NCBI GenBank assembly: GCA_964561005.1 | Contig: CAZLNO010000003.1 | Span: 26,578 to 90,577, forward strand | Source: CAZLNO01 sp964561005 | Lineage (GTDB): Bacteria > Pseudomonadota > Alphaproteobacteria > Kiloniellales > Rhodovibrionaceae | Direction: 5' to 3' | DNA length: 64,000 nt | Part shown: piece by piece, positions 10,928 through 19,668 of the stretch | How positions within the stretch are numbered: position 1 is the stretch's first letter | Layout: every line of letters begins with the position of its first letter | Position numbers and translations under genes: made by a program | Notes under the pieces: model-generated | Databases searched by the model: none | What the model saw: the letters and a program-made list of their open reading frames with translations, nothing else | Told to the model about the DNA's origin: nothing

Positions 10928-10952
10928 GTTTAGTAAACAGGCATGGTAAACA
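10928..10952. promoter_or_regulatory. Candidate operator between divergent operons
   Basis: In the 200-nt region between the CoA-transferase and the Liv binding protein there is a perfect 11-bp palindrome, GTTTAGTAAAC (10928-10938), and GTAAACA occurs twice, 13 bp apart (10933-10939 and 10946-10952). This A+T-rich patch stands out in G+C-rich surroundings. It may bind a regulator of one or both operons. No regulator gene is nearby. Confidence 0.35.
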
Positions 10953-11033
10953 ACTTCCTGCCCGGATACGGTAGGGCCATGCGGCGGCGGCTACGCCCCG
11001 CCGCCGCGCCAACAAATGGGGAGGCAAGAAATC

Positions 11034-12332
11034 ATGAAATCCTGGTTCGGAATGGCCGCGGCCGCGGCCGTATTCCTCGCCGGCACGGCGCAGGCGGCGG
11101 AGAAGCCGGAGACGCTTGAGGTGGGCATCACCGCCTTCCTGTCGGGGCCGGCCTCGGTGTTCGGCGTGCCCGGCAAGAACGCGGCGGAGATGATCATCGA
11201 GGACATGAACGCGAACGACGGCATCGGCGGCGTGCCGATCGAGCCCGCCTTCATCGACGAGGGCGCGGGCGGCGAGGCGCTGGTCTCGGAGTACCGACGC
11301 CTGGTGCAGAACCAGGGATACAAGGTCATGCTCGCCTCGATCTCCAGCGGCAACTGCAAGAAGGTCGCCCCGCTGGCCGAGGACCTGCAGGTCCTGAACA
11401 TCATGTGGGACTGCGGCACCCAGACCATCTTCGAGGAGAACGACTACGACTACGTCTTCCGCACCCAGGCCCACGCGGCGGCGGAGATGGTCTCGACGGT
11501 GCTCTATCTGCTGAAGACCCAGCCGGACTTCCAGACCGTCGCGGTGGTCAACCAGGATTATGCCTGGGGCCGCGATTCCTGGAATATCTTCCGGCGCACG
11601 CTGAAGGCGCTGAAGCCCGAGGTCGAGGTCGTGGCCGAGCTGTTTCCGAAGTTCGGCGCGCCCGACTATTCCACCGAGATCACGCGGCTGTCGGCCATGC
11701 GCCCGGACGTGGTGCTGTCGACCTCCTGGGGCGGCGATCTGGACACCTTCGTCCGCCAGGCGGCCTCGCGCGGGCTGATGCAACAGAGCACCTTCGTCCT
11801 GCCGCTGGCCGAAAGCTCGCTGCAGCGCCTGGGCGACACCCTGCCCGAGGGCGTCATCGTCGGCGGGCGCGGCGATCACTACTTCCTGCATCCGAAGCAC
11901 AAGGACGACGTGGGCTTCCAGGCGTTCATGCAGGCCTACAAGGAGCGCAACGGCGACTGGCCGATCTATCCGGTGTTCCACATGCACCAGGCGCTCTCGG
12001 CGCTGAAGAAGGCCTATGAGACCGCGATCGAGGCGAACGGCGGCGACTGGCCCAGCATCGAGCAGGTCGCCCAGGCGATGGAGGGCATGACCTTCCGCGG
12101 CCTGACCTCGGAGGTGACGATCCGCGAGGACCACCAGGGCCTGGAGGACCAGCTCCTCGGCACCACGGTGAAGTCGGAGGAATACGACTTCGCGGTGCTG
12201 GACGACATGATGATCTTCCCCGGCGAGCTGGTGACCACGCCGGTCGGCGAGATCTCCGAGGACTGGGTGCAGACGCTCGACGCCTCGATCCTGGAGGACG
12301 AGGGCATCGAGACCTACGGCCACGACGAGTAG
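11034..12332 (+). CDS. ABC transporter substrate-binding protein, branched-chain amino acid (LivK) type
   Basis: Periplasmic binding protein of 432 residues. A Sec signal peptide (KSWFGMAAAAAVFLAG, cleavage near AQA-AEK) is followed by the type-1 periplasmic-binding fold opening (LEVGITAFLSGPASVFGVPGK). I chose the ATG at 11034 because GGGAGG lies ten bases upstream; an ATG at 11016 would put extra residues before the signal. It heads a complete transport set (LivHMGF) and an SDR. LivK-like proteins in this class bind many things besides leucine, such as amides, aromatic acids and polyols, so the true substrate is open. Confidence 0.92.
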   Translation: MKSWFGMAAAAAVFLAGTAQAAEKPETLEVGITAFLSGPASVFGVPGKNAAEMIIEDMNANDGIGGVPIEPAFIDEGAGGEALVSEYRRLVQNQGYKVMLASISSGNCKKVAPLAEDLQVLNIMWDCGTQTIFEENDYDYVFRTQAHAAAEMVSTVLYLLKTQPDFQTVAVVNQDYAWGRDSWNIFRRTLKALKPEVEVVAELFPKFGAPDYSTEITRLSAMRPDVVLSTSWGGDLDTFVRQAASRGLMQQSTFVLPLAESSLQRLGDTLPEGVIVGGRGDHYFLHPKHKDDVGFQAFMQAYKERNGDWPIYPVFHMHQALSALKKAYETAIEANGGDWPSIEQVAQAMEGMTFRGLTSEVTIREDHQGLEDQLLGTTVKSEEYDFAVLDDMMIFPGELVTTPVGEISEDWVQTLDASILEDEGIETYGHDE

Positions 12333-12344
12333 TCCCGGCGCCCC

Positions 12345-13247
12345 ATGTCGACGCTGCTCCTGCTGGCCGTGCTCGACGGCCTGGCCTACGCCGCGCTGGT
12401 GTTCATGGTGGCCGTCGGGCTGACCATGATCTTCGGCGTGCTGCAGATCCTGAACGTCGCGCACGGCAGCTTCTACGCCCTGGGGGCCTATCTGGCGGCC
12501 AGCCTGGGGATCGGGATCCTGGGGGCGGGACTCAGCCCCGTCCTCGTCTATCCCGCCCTGGTGCTGAGCGCGGTCCTGGTGGGCGGCGTGCTGGGCCTGA
12601 TCATCGAGCCGTTGATCCTGCGCCGCATCTACGGGCGGGAGCAGGTGCTGCAGCTCCTGGTCACCTTCGCGATCTTCATGATCCTGGAGGACGTGCAGCG
12701 CGTGGTCTGGGGCGCGCAGCCCTATTACGTCGACGCCGCGCTCGCCCAGCTCGGCAATGTGCAGGTGGGCGGCGTCTACTACACCGCCTACCAGCTCCTG
12801 CTGTTGCCGGGCCTGGCGATCGCGACGCTGATCGGCCTGCGCTTCTTCCTGCGGCGCACCCTGCAGGGCAAGCGCATCCTGGCGGTCACCCAGGACCGCG
12901 AGGCCGCCGAGGCCTGCGGCATCAACGCCAAGCGGGTCTACCTCACCACCTTCGTGATCGGGGCCAGCCTGGCCGCGCTGGGCGGCGCGCTGGCCTCGCC
13001 CACGACCTCGCTGGTGCCGGGCATCGGCACCGAGATGATCGTGCTGTCCTTCGCCGTGGTGGCCACGGCCGGGCTGGGCCAGGTCGAGGGCGCGGCGCTG
13101 ACGGCCCTGCTGATCGGGCTGGGCCGCTCCTTCGCGGTCTACCTGATGCCGGAGATGGAAGTGCTGATGCCCTACCTGATCATGGTCGTGGTGCTGCTGT
13201 TCCGACCGCAGGGCCTGTTCGGCCTGGCCGAGACGAGGAAGGTGTGA
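12345..13247 (+). CDS. Branched-chain amino acid-type ABC transporter permease (LivH type)
   Basis: 300-residue inner-membrane permease with about eight hydrophobic segments. The N-terminal part has the LivH signature (VGLTMIFGVLQILNVAHGS) and the C-terminal part ends with VVVLLFRPQGLFG. The EAA-like cytoplasmic loop (AEACGINAKRVYLTTFVIG) contacts the ATPase subunits. It begins 12 nt after the binding protein and overlaps the LivM-type gene by 4 nt (GTGATG), so it is translationally coupled. Confidence 0.93.
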   Translation: MSTLLLLAVLDGLAYAALVFMVAVGLTMIFGVLQILNVAHGSFYALGAYLAASLGIGILGAGLSPVLVYPALVLSAVLVGGVLGLIIEPLILRRIYGREQVLQLLVTFAIFMILEDVQRVVWGAQPYYVDAALAQLGNVQVGGVYYTAYQLLLLPGLAIATLIGLRFFLRRTLQGKRILAVTQDREAAEACGINAKRVYLTTFVIGASLAALGGALASPTTSLVPGIGTEMIVLSFAVVATAGLGQVEGAALTALLIGLGRSFAVYLMPEMEVLMPYLIMVVVLLFRPQGLFGLAETRKV

Positions 13248-14215
13248 TGGCCGCGCTCCGCCGCTACGCCGTGCCGGCCGTCCTGCTCCTCCTGGCGGCC
13301 CTGGCGCCCTGGGTCTATCCCTGGTCCAAGGTGCTGCTGCTGCTGGCGATGGCGCAGGGCCTGGCGGTGCTGGGCATCGTCGTGCTGCTGCGCGCCGGGC
13401 AGGTGTCCTTCGGCCACGGGCTGTACTACGCCGTGGCGGCCTACACCGTGGCCTATGTCGCGCGCACCGAGGGCTTCGCCGCCGACGTCCTGCTGGTCAT
13501 CCCGCTGGGCACGGCGCTGGCGGCGGCGGTCGGCCTGGTCATCGGGCTGTTCATGGTGCGCTACCGCTACATCTTCTTCGCCATGCTGAACCTCGCCTTC
13601 TCCATGGTGCTCTATTCGATCCTGGAAAAGTTCTTTTACCTCACCGGCGGCAGCGACGGCCTGACGCTGCCGCGGCCCACCCTCGCCGGCCTGGCCCTGG
13701 AGCGCGCCCAGTTCGAGACGGCGTTGTTCTACATCGTGCTGGCGCTGGTGGTCGCGGTGACGCTGGGCGTGCACCGCTACCTCCAGGCGCCGCCGGGCCG
13801 GGCGCTGGAGGCCATCAAGAGCAACGAGACCCGGCTGGAGTACCTCGGCGTTTCGGCGCGCGGGATGCTGCTGGTCGCCTACACGCTCTCGGCCGCGCTG
13901 GCGGGACTGGGCGGGACGGTGCTGGCGCTGGTGCAGGGCGTGGTGACGCCGGAGCTGAGCTACTGGGTGCGCTCCGGCGAGTTCGTCTTCATCGCCATCC
14001 TGGGCGGGGCGGGCAACGTGCTGGGCGCCTTCGTCGGCTCGCTGCTGTTCGAGCTGGTGCGTCTCTACGCCGCCGCCTACTTCGCCGATGTCTGGCAGGC
14101 CATCCTCGGCGCGGTGCTGCTGGTGATCATCCTCTTCGCCTCGCGCGGGCTGGTGGGCATCTACCAGGACCTGACGCGGCGCCGAACCGGCGAAGCGCCG
14201 GGCGGGGAGGGCTGA
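13244..14215 (+). CDS. Branched-chain amino acid-type ABC transporter permease (LivM type)
   Basis: 323-residue permease with about nine hydrophobic segments. It contains the LivM-type GQVSFGHGLYYAV motif near residue 50, the ATPase-contact loop (ALEAIKSNETRLEYLGVSAR) and the conserved GEFVFIAILGGAGNVLGAFVG block near the C-terminus. It overlaps the LivH-type gene at its start and is separated from the ATPase gene by a single base. It forms the translocation path with LivH. Confidence 0.93.
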   Translation: MMAALRRYAVPAVLLLLAALAPWVYPWSKVLLLLAMAQGLAVLGIVVLLRAGQVSFGHGLYYAVAAYTVAYVARTEGFAADVLLVIPLGTALAAAVGLVIGLFMVRYRYIFFAMLNLAFSMVLYSILEKFFYLTGGSDGLTLPRPTLAGLALERAQFETALFYIVLALVVAVTLGVHRYLQAPPGRALEAIKSNETRLEYLGVSARGMLLVAYTLSAALAGLGGTVLALVQGVVTPELSYWVRSGEFVFIAILGGAGNVLGAFVGSLLFELVRLYAAAYFADVWQAILGAVLLVIILFASRGLVGIYQDLTRRRTGEAPGGEG

Positions 14216-14216
14216 C

Positions 14217-14978
14217 ATGGCGGGCGAGCGCGGCGACGGCGACATCCTGCTCAGCGCCCGCGGCCTGCACATCCACTTCGGCGGCGTGGTGGCGGCCGAC
14301 GGCGTCGACCTCGACGTGCGCGACGGCGAGCGCCTGGCCATCATCGGGCCGAACGGCGCGGGCAAGACCACCTTCATCAACATCTGCACGGGCTACCTGC
14401 GCCCGCAGGAGGGCACGGTCCGCTTCGCCGGCGCGGAGATCACGCGCAAGGCGCCGCGCGCGATCACCCGCCTGGGCGTGGCGCGCTCGTTCCAGATTCC
14501 CCAGCTCTTCATCGAGAGCACCGCGCTGGACAACATGCTGCTGGCCGCCGCCGCGCGCACCCGGCAATGGCGCCCATTCCGGCCGATGACGGACATGCCC
14601 GAGCGGGGCGAGATGCTGGAGCTGCTCGGTCTTCTGGGCGTGGGCGAGGTGGCCCATCAGCACATCGGCGTGCTGCCGGAGGGCACGCGCAAGCTGATCG
14701 ACATCGCGCTGGCCCTGGCGCTGAAACCCCGCCTGCTGCTGATGGACGAGCCGACCAGCGGCGTCAGCAGCGAGGAGAAGTACCGCATCATGGACACCCT
14801 GGTCGCCGCGCTGGACGCCCAGCGGGTGACTGCCGTCTTCGTGGAGCACGACATGGAGGTGGTCAGCCGCTACGCTGACCGGGTGGCCGTCTGGTCGGCC
14901 GGGCGCATCGCCATGGAGGGCGCGCCGGCGGTCGTGCTGGACGACCCGGACGTGCTGCGCGATGTGGTAGGAATGTAG
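14217..14978 (+). CDS. Branched-chain amino acid-type ABC transporter ATPase (LivG type)
   Basis: 253-residue ATPase. Walker A IIGPNGAGKTT, the LivG-specific region after it (INICTGYLRPQEGTVRF) and LGVARSFQIPQLF (Q-loop) are intact, as are Walker B (LLLMDEP) and the H-loop (FVEHDMEVV). The signature is unusual: where LSxGxQR is expected the protein has LPEGTRKLIDIAL, and after the Walker B it reads TSGVSSEEK rather than the usual TAGLN. The ATPase may still work as a heterodimer with the LivF-type partner, whose signature is regular. Confidence 0.9.
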   Translation: MAGERGDGDILLSARGLHIHFGGVVAADGVDLDVRDGERLAIIGPNGAGKTTFINICTGYLRPQEGTVRFAGAEITRKAPRAITRLGVARSFQIPQLFIESTALDNMLLAAAARTRQWRPFRPMTDMPERGEMLELLGLLGVGEVAHQHIGVLPEGTRKLIDIALALALKPRLLLMDEPTSGVSSEEKYRIMDTLVAALDAQRVTAVFVEHDMEVVSRYADRVAVWSAGRIAMEGAPAVVLDDPDVLRDVVGM

Positions 14979-14979
14979 G

Positions 14980-15678
14980 ATGCTGCGGATCGAGGGCCTG
15001 GAAGCGCGGATCGCCGGGGTCCAGGTGCTGCGCGACGTGCACCTGGAGGTGCCGCGCGGCGGCACCGTCGCCCTGATCGGCCGCAACGGCGCGGGCAAGA
15101 CGACACTCCTGCGCACGATCATGGGCTTCGTCCGGCCCGTCGGCGGCACGATCATGCTGGAGGACAGCCGGCTCGACGCCGTGCCGGCGCACGACCGGCC
15201 GGGCTTCGGCATCGGCTACGCGCCGGAGGACCGCCGGCTGTTCGCCGCCTTCACCGTGGAGGAGAACATCCGGCTGCCGGCCGAGGTCGCGGGGCTGCCG
15301 CGCGCGCACTGGCAGGAGCGCCTGGACCTGGTCTACGAGGTCGCGCCGGAATTGAAGGAGCTGCGCACGCGCGGCGCCGGCTCGCTCAGCGGCGGCCAGG
15401 GCAAGATGGTGGCGCTGGGCCGGGCGCTGATGATCGGCACCCGCCTGGTGCTGCTGGACGAGCCCTTCCAGGGCCTGGCGCCGGCGCTGGCCAACCGCTA
15501 CGCCGAGGTGCTGCAGAAGCTGCACGAGGAGTACCCGGACATCACGCTGCTGATCGCCGAGTCGAACCCGACGCTGCTGCGCAACTTCGCGGAGACGACC
15601 TACACCATCGAGCGCGGCGCCGTCGCACCGAGCGGGGACCGTCGGTCAGCAACGGCCGCGCATCTGCGGCCGGTGTAA
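14980..15678 (+). CDS. Branched-chain amino acid-type ABC transporter ATPase (LivF type)
   Basis: 232-residue partner ATPase. Walker A LIGRNGAGKTT, Q-loop region with the LivF-type FGIGYAPEDRRLFAAFTVEEN, signature LSGGQGKMVALGRAL and Walker B LVLLDEPFQGLAP are all present. The H-loop position reads LLIAESNPTLL, so the usual switch His is replaced by Ser or Asn. It starts one base after the LivG-type gene. It pairs with LivG to energise the LivHM channel. Confidence 0.92.
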   Translation: MLRIEGLEARIAGVQVLRDVHLEVPRGGTVALIGRNGAGKTTLLRTIMGFVRPVGGTIMLEDSRLDAVPAHDRPGFGIGYAPEDRRLFAAFTVEENIRLPAEVAGLPRAHWQERLDLVYEVAPELKELRTRGAGSLSGGQGKMVALGRALMIGTRLVLLDEPFQGLAPALANRYAEVLQKLHEEYPDITLLIAESNPTLLRNFAETTYTIERGAVAPSGDRRSATAAHLRPV

Positions 15679-15722
15679 ACGGGCCTTCGCGGCCAAGAAG
15701 GAACGCAAGGGAGGACAACGCC

Positions 15723-16472
15723 ATGCGACTGAAGGGCAGGATCGCGATCGTCACCGGCGCCGGCAGCGGCTTCGGCGAGGGCATCGCCCGGCGCTACGCG
15801 GCGGAGGGCGCCAAGGTGGTCGCCGCCGACATCCGCGCCGAGGCGGCCGAGCGCGTGGCCGGTGACATCGGCGAGGCGGCGGTCGCCGTGACGGGCGACG
15901 TCAGCAAGCGCGAAGACGTCTTCGCCATCGTGGACAAGGCCCGCACGGCCTTCGGCATCCCCGACATCGTGGTGAACAACGCCGGCATGACCCACCGCAA
16001 CATGCCGATGCTGGAGGTCGACGAGGCCACCTTCGACAAGCTCTACGCCGTCAACGTCAAGTCGATCTACCTGATGAGCCTCGCGGTCGTGCCGGCGATG
16101 CGGGAGAAGGGCGGCGGCGTCATCCTCAACGTCGGCTCCACCGCCGGCATCCGGCCGCGCCCGGGGCTGACCTGGTACAACGGCTCCAAGGCCGCGGTGA
16201 ACCTGCTGTCCAAGTCGATGGCGGTGGAACTGGCGCCGGACAACATCCGGGTGAACTGCCTTGCCCCGGTGATGGGCAACACCGCCATGCTGCAGGACTT
16301 CATGGGCGTGCCGGACACCCCGGAGAACCGGAAAAAGTTCCTCGCCACCATCCCGCTGGGTCGGATGAGCGAGCCCGAGGACGTCGCCAAGGCCGCCGTC
16401 TACCTGGCCTCCGACGAGGCGGACTTCATCACCGGCGTCGAGTTCCCCATCGACGGCGGCCGGACGGTGTAG
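15723..16472 (+). CDS. Short-chain dehydrogenase/reductase, FabG-like
   Basis: 249-residue classical SDR: glycine motif TGAGSGFGEGIA at residues 12-23, Asp in AADIRAEA favouring NAD, NNAGMTHRN, catalytic Ser in NVGSTAGIRP, and YNGSKAAVN holding the Tyr and Lys. The C-terminus GVEFPIDGGRTV is typical of the glucose/FabG-like group. ATG at 15723 is preceded by AAGGAACGCAAGGGAGGA. It lies 44 nt after the LivF-type gene on the same strand, so it is probably transcribed with the importer and may oxidise the imported compound. The function is not specified by sequence. Confidence 0.9.
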   Translation: MRLKGRIAIVTGAGSGFGEGIARRYAAEGAKVVAADIRAEAAERVAGDIGEAAVAVTGDVSKREDVFAIVDKARTAFGIPDIVVNNAGMTHRNMPMLEVDEATFDKLYAVNVKSIYLMSLAVVPAMREKGGGVILNVGSTAGIRPRPGLTWYNGSKAAVNLLSKSMAVELAPDNIRVNCLAPVMGNTAMLQDFMGVPDTPENRKKFLATIPLGRMSEPEDVAKAAVYLASDEADFITGVEFPIDGGRTV

Positions 16473-16497
16473 GCGGCTGGGGAAGCGCCGGACGAGG

Positions 16498-19296
16498 TCA
16501 GTGCGCCTCCGCCCAGCTTCGCCCGGTGCCGGCCTCGGCGACCAGGGGTACGCTCAGCTCGACCGCCGGGAGGGCGGCGTTCTCCATCACCTCGCGCACC
16601 AGCCGGGAGGTCGCCTCCACCTCGGCGTCGGGCACCTCGAACAGCAGCTCGTCGTGCACCTGCAGCAGCATGCGCGCGCCGAGCCCGGCCTCCGCCAGGG
16701 CGTCCGGCAGGCGGATCATGGCGCGCTTGATGATGTCGGCGGCCGAGCCCTGGATCGGCGCGTTGATCGCCGCCCGCTCGGAGAAGCTGCGCCGGCCGGG
16801 CTGCTTGGACTTGATCTCCGGGATGTGGATGCGCCGGCCGAACAGCGTCCTGACCCAGCCGTGCTCGCGCGCCCAGGTCTTCATGTCGTCCATGTAGCGT
16901 TTGATGGCCGGATAGCGCTCGAAGTAGAGGTCGATGTACTGCTTCGCCGCGCCCTGGTCGATGCCCAGGTTCTGCGCCAGGCCGTAAGGCGAGATGCCGT
17001 AGATGATGCCGAAGTTGATGGCCTTGGCGGCGCGCCGCGTGCTCGGGTCCATGCCCTCGGCCGGCACGCCGAAGACCTCGCTGGCGGTGCGGGCGTGGAT
17101 GTCCTGCTGCTCCAGGAAGGCCTGCTTCAGCGCCGGCTCCTCGGCCATGTGCGCGGCCAGGCGCAGCTCGATCTGGCTGTAGTCCACCGACAGCAGCGTG
17201 TGGCCGTCCTCGGCGACGAAGGCCTGGCGGATCTTGCGGCCCTCCTCGGTGCGGATCGGGATGTTCTGCAGGTTCGGTTCGGTGGAGGACAGCCGGCCGG
17301 TGGAGGCCACCGCCTGCTGATAGCTGGTGTGCACCCGGCCCGTGCGCTTGTCGATCTGGTCGGGCAGGGCGTCGGTGTAGGTGGACTTCAGCTTCTGCAC
17401 CTGGCGCCAGTCCAGCACCCGCGCCGGCAGGTCGTGGCCCTGGGCGGCCAGGCCCTGCAGCACCTCGGCGTCGGTGGAATAGCTGCCGGACTTGCCCTTG
17501 CGCTGGCCCTGCAGCCCCATCTCGTCGAACAGCACCTCGCCGAGCTGCTTGGGCGAGCCGATGGTGAAGCGCCGTCCGGCCAGGCGGTAGATCTCGCCCT
17601 CCAGCTCCTCCATGCGCCGGGCGAAGTCCTGGGACATGCGGCGCAGCACCTCGGGGTCGACCTTGACCCCCACGCCCTCCATCTCCGCCAGCACGGCGGA
17701 GAGCGGGCGCTCCAGGGTCTCGTACACGGTGACCAGGCGCTCCTTCAGCAGCCGCGGCTTCAGGATGGCGTGCAGGCGATAGGTGATGTCGGCGTCCTCG
17801 GCGGCGTAGTCCAGCGCGGTGTCCAGCGGCACGCGGTCGAAGGTGACCTGGCTCTTGCCGCTGCCGGCCACCTCCTTGTACTTGATCGTTTCGTGGCCGA
17901 TATGAAGCCGCGCCAGCTCGTCCATGCCGTGGCCGTGCAGCCCGGCGTCGAGCACGTAGGACAGCAGCATGGTGTCGTCGATCGGCGCGACGTCCAGGCC
18001 GTAGCGCGCCAGGACGACGCGGTCGTACTTGATGTTCTGCCCGATCTTCAGCGTGCCCGGATCGGCCAGCAGCGGCTTCAGCGCGGCCAGCGCCTCGTCC
18101 AGCGGAATTTGCTTGGGCGCGCCACCCTGGTCCTGCAGCAGCGTGCCGTCGCCCTCGGCCCTGTGCGCCAGCGGGATGTAGCAGGCGCGGCCCGGCGCCG
18201 TCGCCAGGCTGACGCCCACCAGCTCCGCTTCCACCGCGCCCAGCGAGGTGGTCTCCACGTCGACCGCGCAGAGCCCTTTGTCGGAGGCCTCGTCGATCCA
18301 GGCGCGCAGGCGGTCCATGTCCTGCACCAGCTCGTAATCGGCCGCCGCCTCGGCCGGCGGCGGCTCGTCGCGCGCCGACTCCTCCAGCCCCAGGCGGCCG
18401 ATGATGGAGTTGAAGTCGTTCTCCCGCAGGAAGGCCAGAAGCGTGGCGTCGTCCGGCTCGCGGTTGCGCAAGTCTTCCAGGCTATAGGCCAGGTCCATGT
18501 CGGGGCAAAGCTGGACCAGCTTCTTGGAGACGCGCGCCTGCTCGGCGTGCTCGATCAGGTTCTCGCGCCGCTTCTTCTGCTTGATCTCCTCGGCGCGCGC
18601 CAGGAGGTTTTCCAGGCTGCCGTAGGCCTGGATCAGCTCGGCGGCGATCTTCTGGCCGATGCCGGGCACGCCGGGCACGTTGTCGACGCTGTCGCCCCAC
18701 AGTGCCTGGACGTCGACGACCTTCTCGGGCGGCACGCCGAACTTCTTCTCCACGTCCTCCGGCCCGATGACGCGGCCGTCCATGGGGTCCATCATCTCCA
18801 CCCCCGGCCCGATCAACTGCATCAGGTCCTTGTCGGAGGAGACGATGGTCACCTTCACGCCCGCTTGTTTCGCCCGCGCGGCGAAGCTGGCGATGATGTC
18901 GTCGGCCTCGTAGCCCTCGTGCTCGATGCAGGGAATGTTGAAGGCGCGCACGGCCTCGCGCACGATGGCGAGCTGCGGGCGCAGGTCTTCCGGCATTTCC
19001 GGCCGGTTGGCCTTGTACTCGGGATAGATCTCGTTGCGGAAGGATTCCCCGGCGGCGTCGAAGATCACGGCGATGGCGTCGCGCGAATTGGTGTCGCGCA
19101 GCAGCTTCATCAGCATGTTGGTGAAGCCGTAGGCCGCGAAGGTCGGCGTGCCGTCCGCCCGCGTCATCGTCGGCGGCAGCTTGTGGTAGGCGCGGAAGAT
19201 ATAGCCGGAGCCGTCCACCAGGTAGAGGTGCTTGACCGGCTCCTGGCTGGAATCCCTGCTCTGATCCTGCGTCTGCGGCTCGGCGGCGTCGGGCAT
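16498..19296 (-). CDS. polA: DNA polymerase I
   Basis: 932 residues, the full three-domain length of PolA. Residues about 20-320 form the 5'-3' exonuclease (LVDGSGYIFRAYHKLP, EADDIIAS, SSDKDLMQL, GVPGIGQKIAAELI). The middle holds an intact-looking 3'-5' exonuclease (AVDVETTSLG with the Asp/Glu pair; YAAEDADITYRL). The polymerase domain follows (LSVDYSQIELR motif A, RRAAKAINFGIIYG O-helix, QVHDELLFEVP motif C). It fills gaps in repair and replaces primers. The gene is convergent with the SDR, 25 nt apart. Nothing odd is seen. Confidence 0.98.
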   Translation of the reverse strand: MPDAAEPQTQDQSRDSSQEPVKHLYLVDGSGYIFRAYHKLPPTMTRADGTPTFAAYGFTNMLMKLLRDTNSRDAIAVIFDAAGESFRNEIYPEYKANRPEMPEDLRPQLAIVREAVRAFNIPCIEHEGYEADDIIASFAARAKQAGVKVTIVSSDKDLMQLIGPGVEMMDPMDGRVIGPEDVEKKFGVPPEKVVDVQALWGDSVDNVPGVPGIGQKIAAELIQAYGSLENLLARAEEIKQKKRRENLIEHAEQARVSKKLVQLCPDMDLAYSLEDLRNREPDDATLLAFLRENDFNSIIGRLGLEESARDEPPPAEAAADYELVQDMDRLRAWIDEASDKGLCAVDVETTSLGAVEAELVGVSLATAPGRACYIPLAHRAEGDGTLLQDQGGAPKQIPLDEALAALKPLLADPGTLKIGQNIKYDRVVLARYGLDVAPIDDTMLLSYVLDAGLHGHGMDELARLHIGHETIKYKEVAGSGKSQVTFDRVPLDTALDYAAEDADITYRLHAILKPRLLKERLVTVYETLERPLSAVLAEMEGVGVKVDPEVLRRMSQDFARRMEELEGEIYRLAGRRFTIGSPKQLGEVLFDEMGLQGQRKGKSGSYSTDAEVLQGLAAQGHDLPARVLDWRQVQKLKSTYTDALPDQIDKRTGRVHTSYQQAVASTGRLSSTEPNLQNIPIRTEEGRKIRQAFVAEDGHTLLSVDYSQIELRLAAHMAEEPALKQAFLEQQDIHARTASEVFGVPAEGMDPSTRRAAKAINFGIIYGISPYGLAQNLGIDQGAAKQYIDLYFERYPAIKRYMDDMKTWAREHGWVRTLFGRRIHIPEIKSKQPGRRSFSERAAINAPIQGSAADIIKRAMIRLPDALAEAGLGARMLLQVHDELLFEVPDAEVEATSRLVREVMENAALPAVELSVPLVAEAGTGRSWAEAH

Positions 19297-19359
19297 GGCA
19301 ACCTCTCACATAGCGGCGCGCCGGCCGGAACTCCAGGGCGCTCGCGCGGCGCCCGGCGC

Positions 19360-19542
19360 TCAGTGCCCCTGGCCCACCTTCGCGCCCTGGCGCAGGATGA
19401 AGCGGCGGCCGCAGTAGGGGCAGTCGACCTGGCCGCGGCCCTCCATGTTCAGGAAGACCCGCGGATGTCCCAGCGCCGGGTTGGGCCCGCCGTCGCAGGC
19501 CACGACCTCGTCCTCCACATGCACCGTTTCGACCGGCTCCAT
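19360..19542 (-). CDS. Zinc-finger protein, NDUFS6-like (zf-CHCC)
   Basis: Small protein of 60 residues with Cys16, His26, Cys41 and Cys44 in the spacing of the CHCC zinc finger (ACDGG...GHPRVFLN...VDCPYCGRRF). Alphaproteobacterial homologues match the mitochondrial complex I subunit NDUFS6 and bind zinc near the N-module Fe-S clusters. I chose the ATG at 19542, which gives the normal length; the longer frame upstream has no match. It lies 63 nt downstream from the polA start on the same strand and is divergent from the ABC ATPase. Confidence 0.88.
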   Translation of the reverse strand: MEPVETVHVEDEVVACDGGPNPALGHPRVFLNMEGRGQVDCPYCGRRFILRQGAKVGQGH

Positions 19543-19668
19543 CGACCTCCCCCCAGTGTCCATCCCGATAACGTCCGTTCCGAACCGCGTTGATCCCCGA
19601 CGCCCCCGGATGATACAGCGCGGGTCCACCCGATCCAAACCGCTTGAAGCGGGCGCGCGCCCGCCCAT

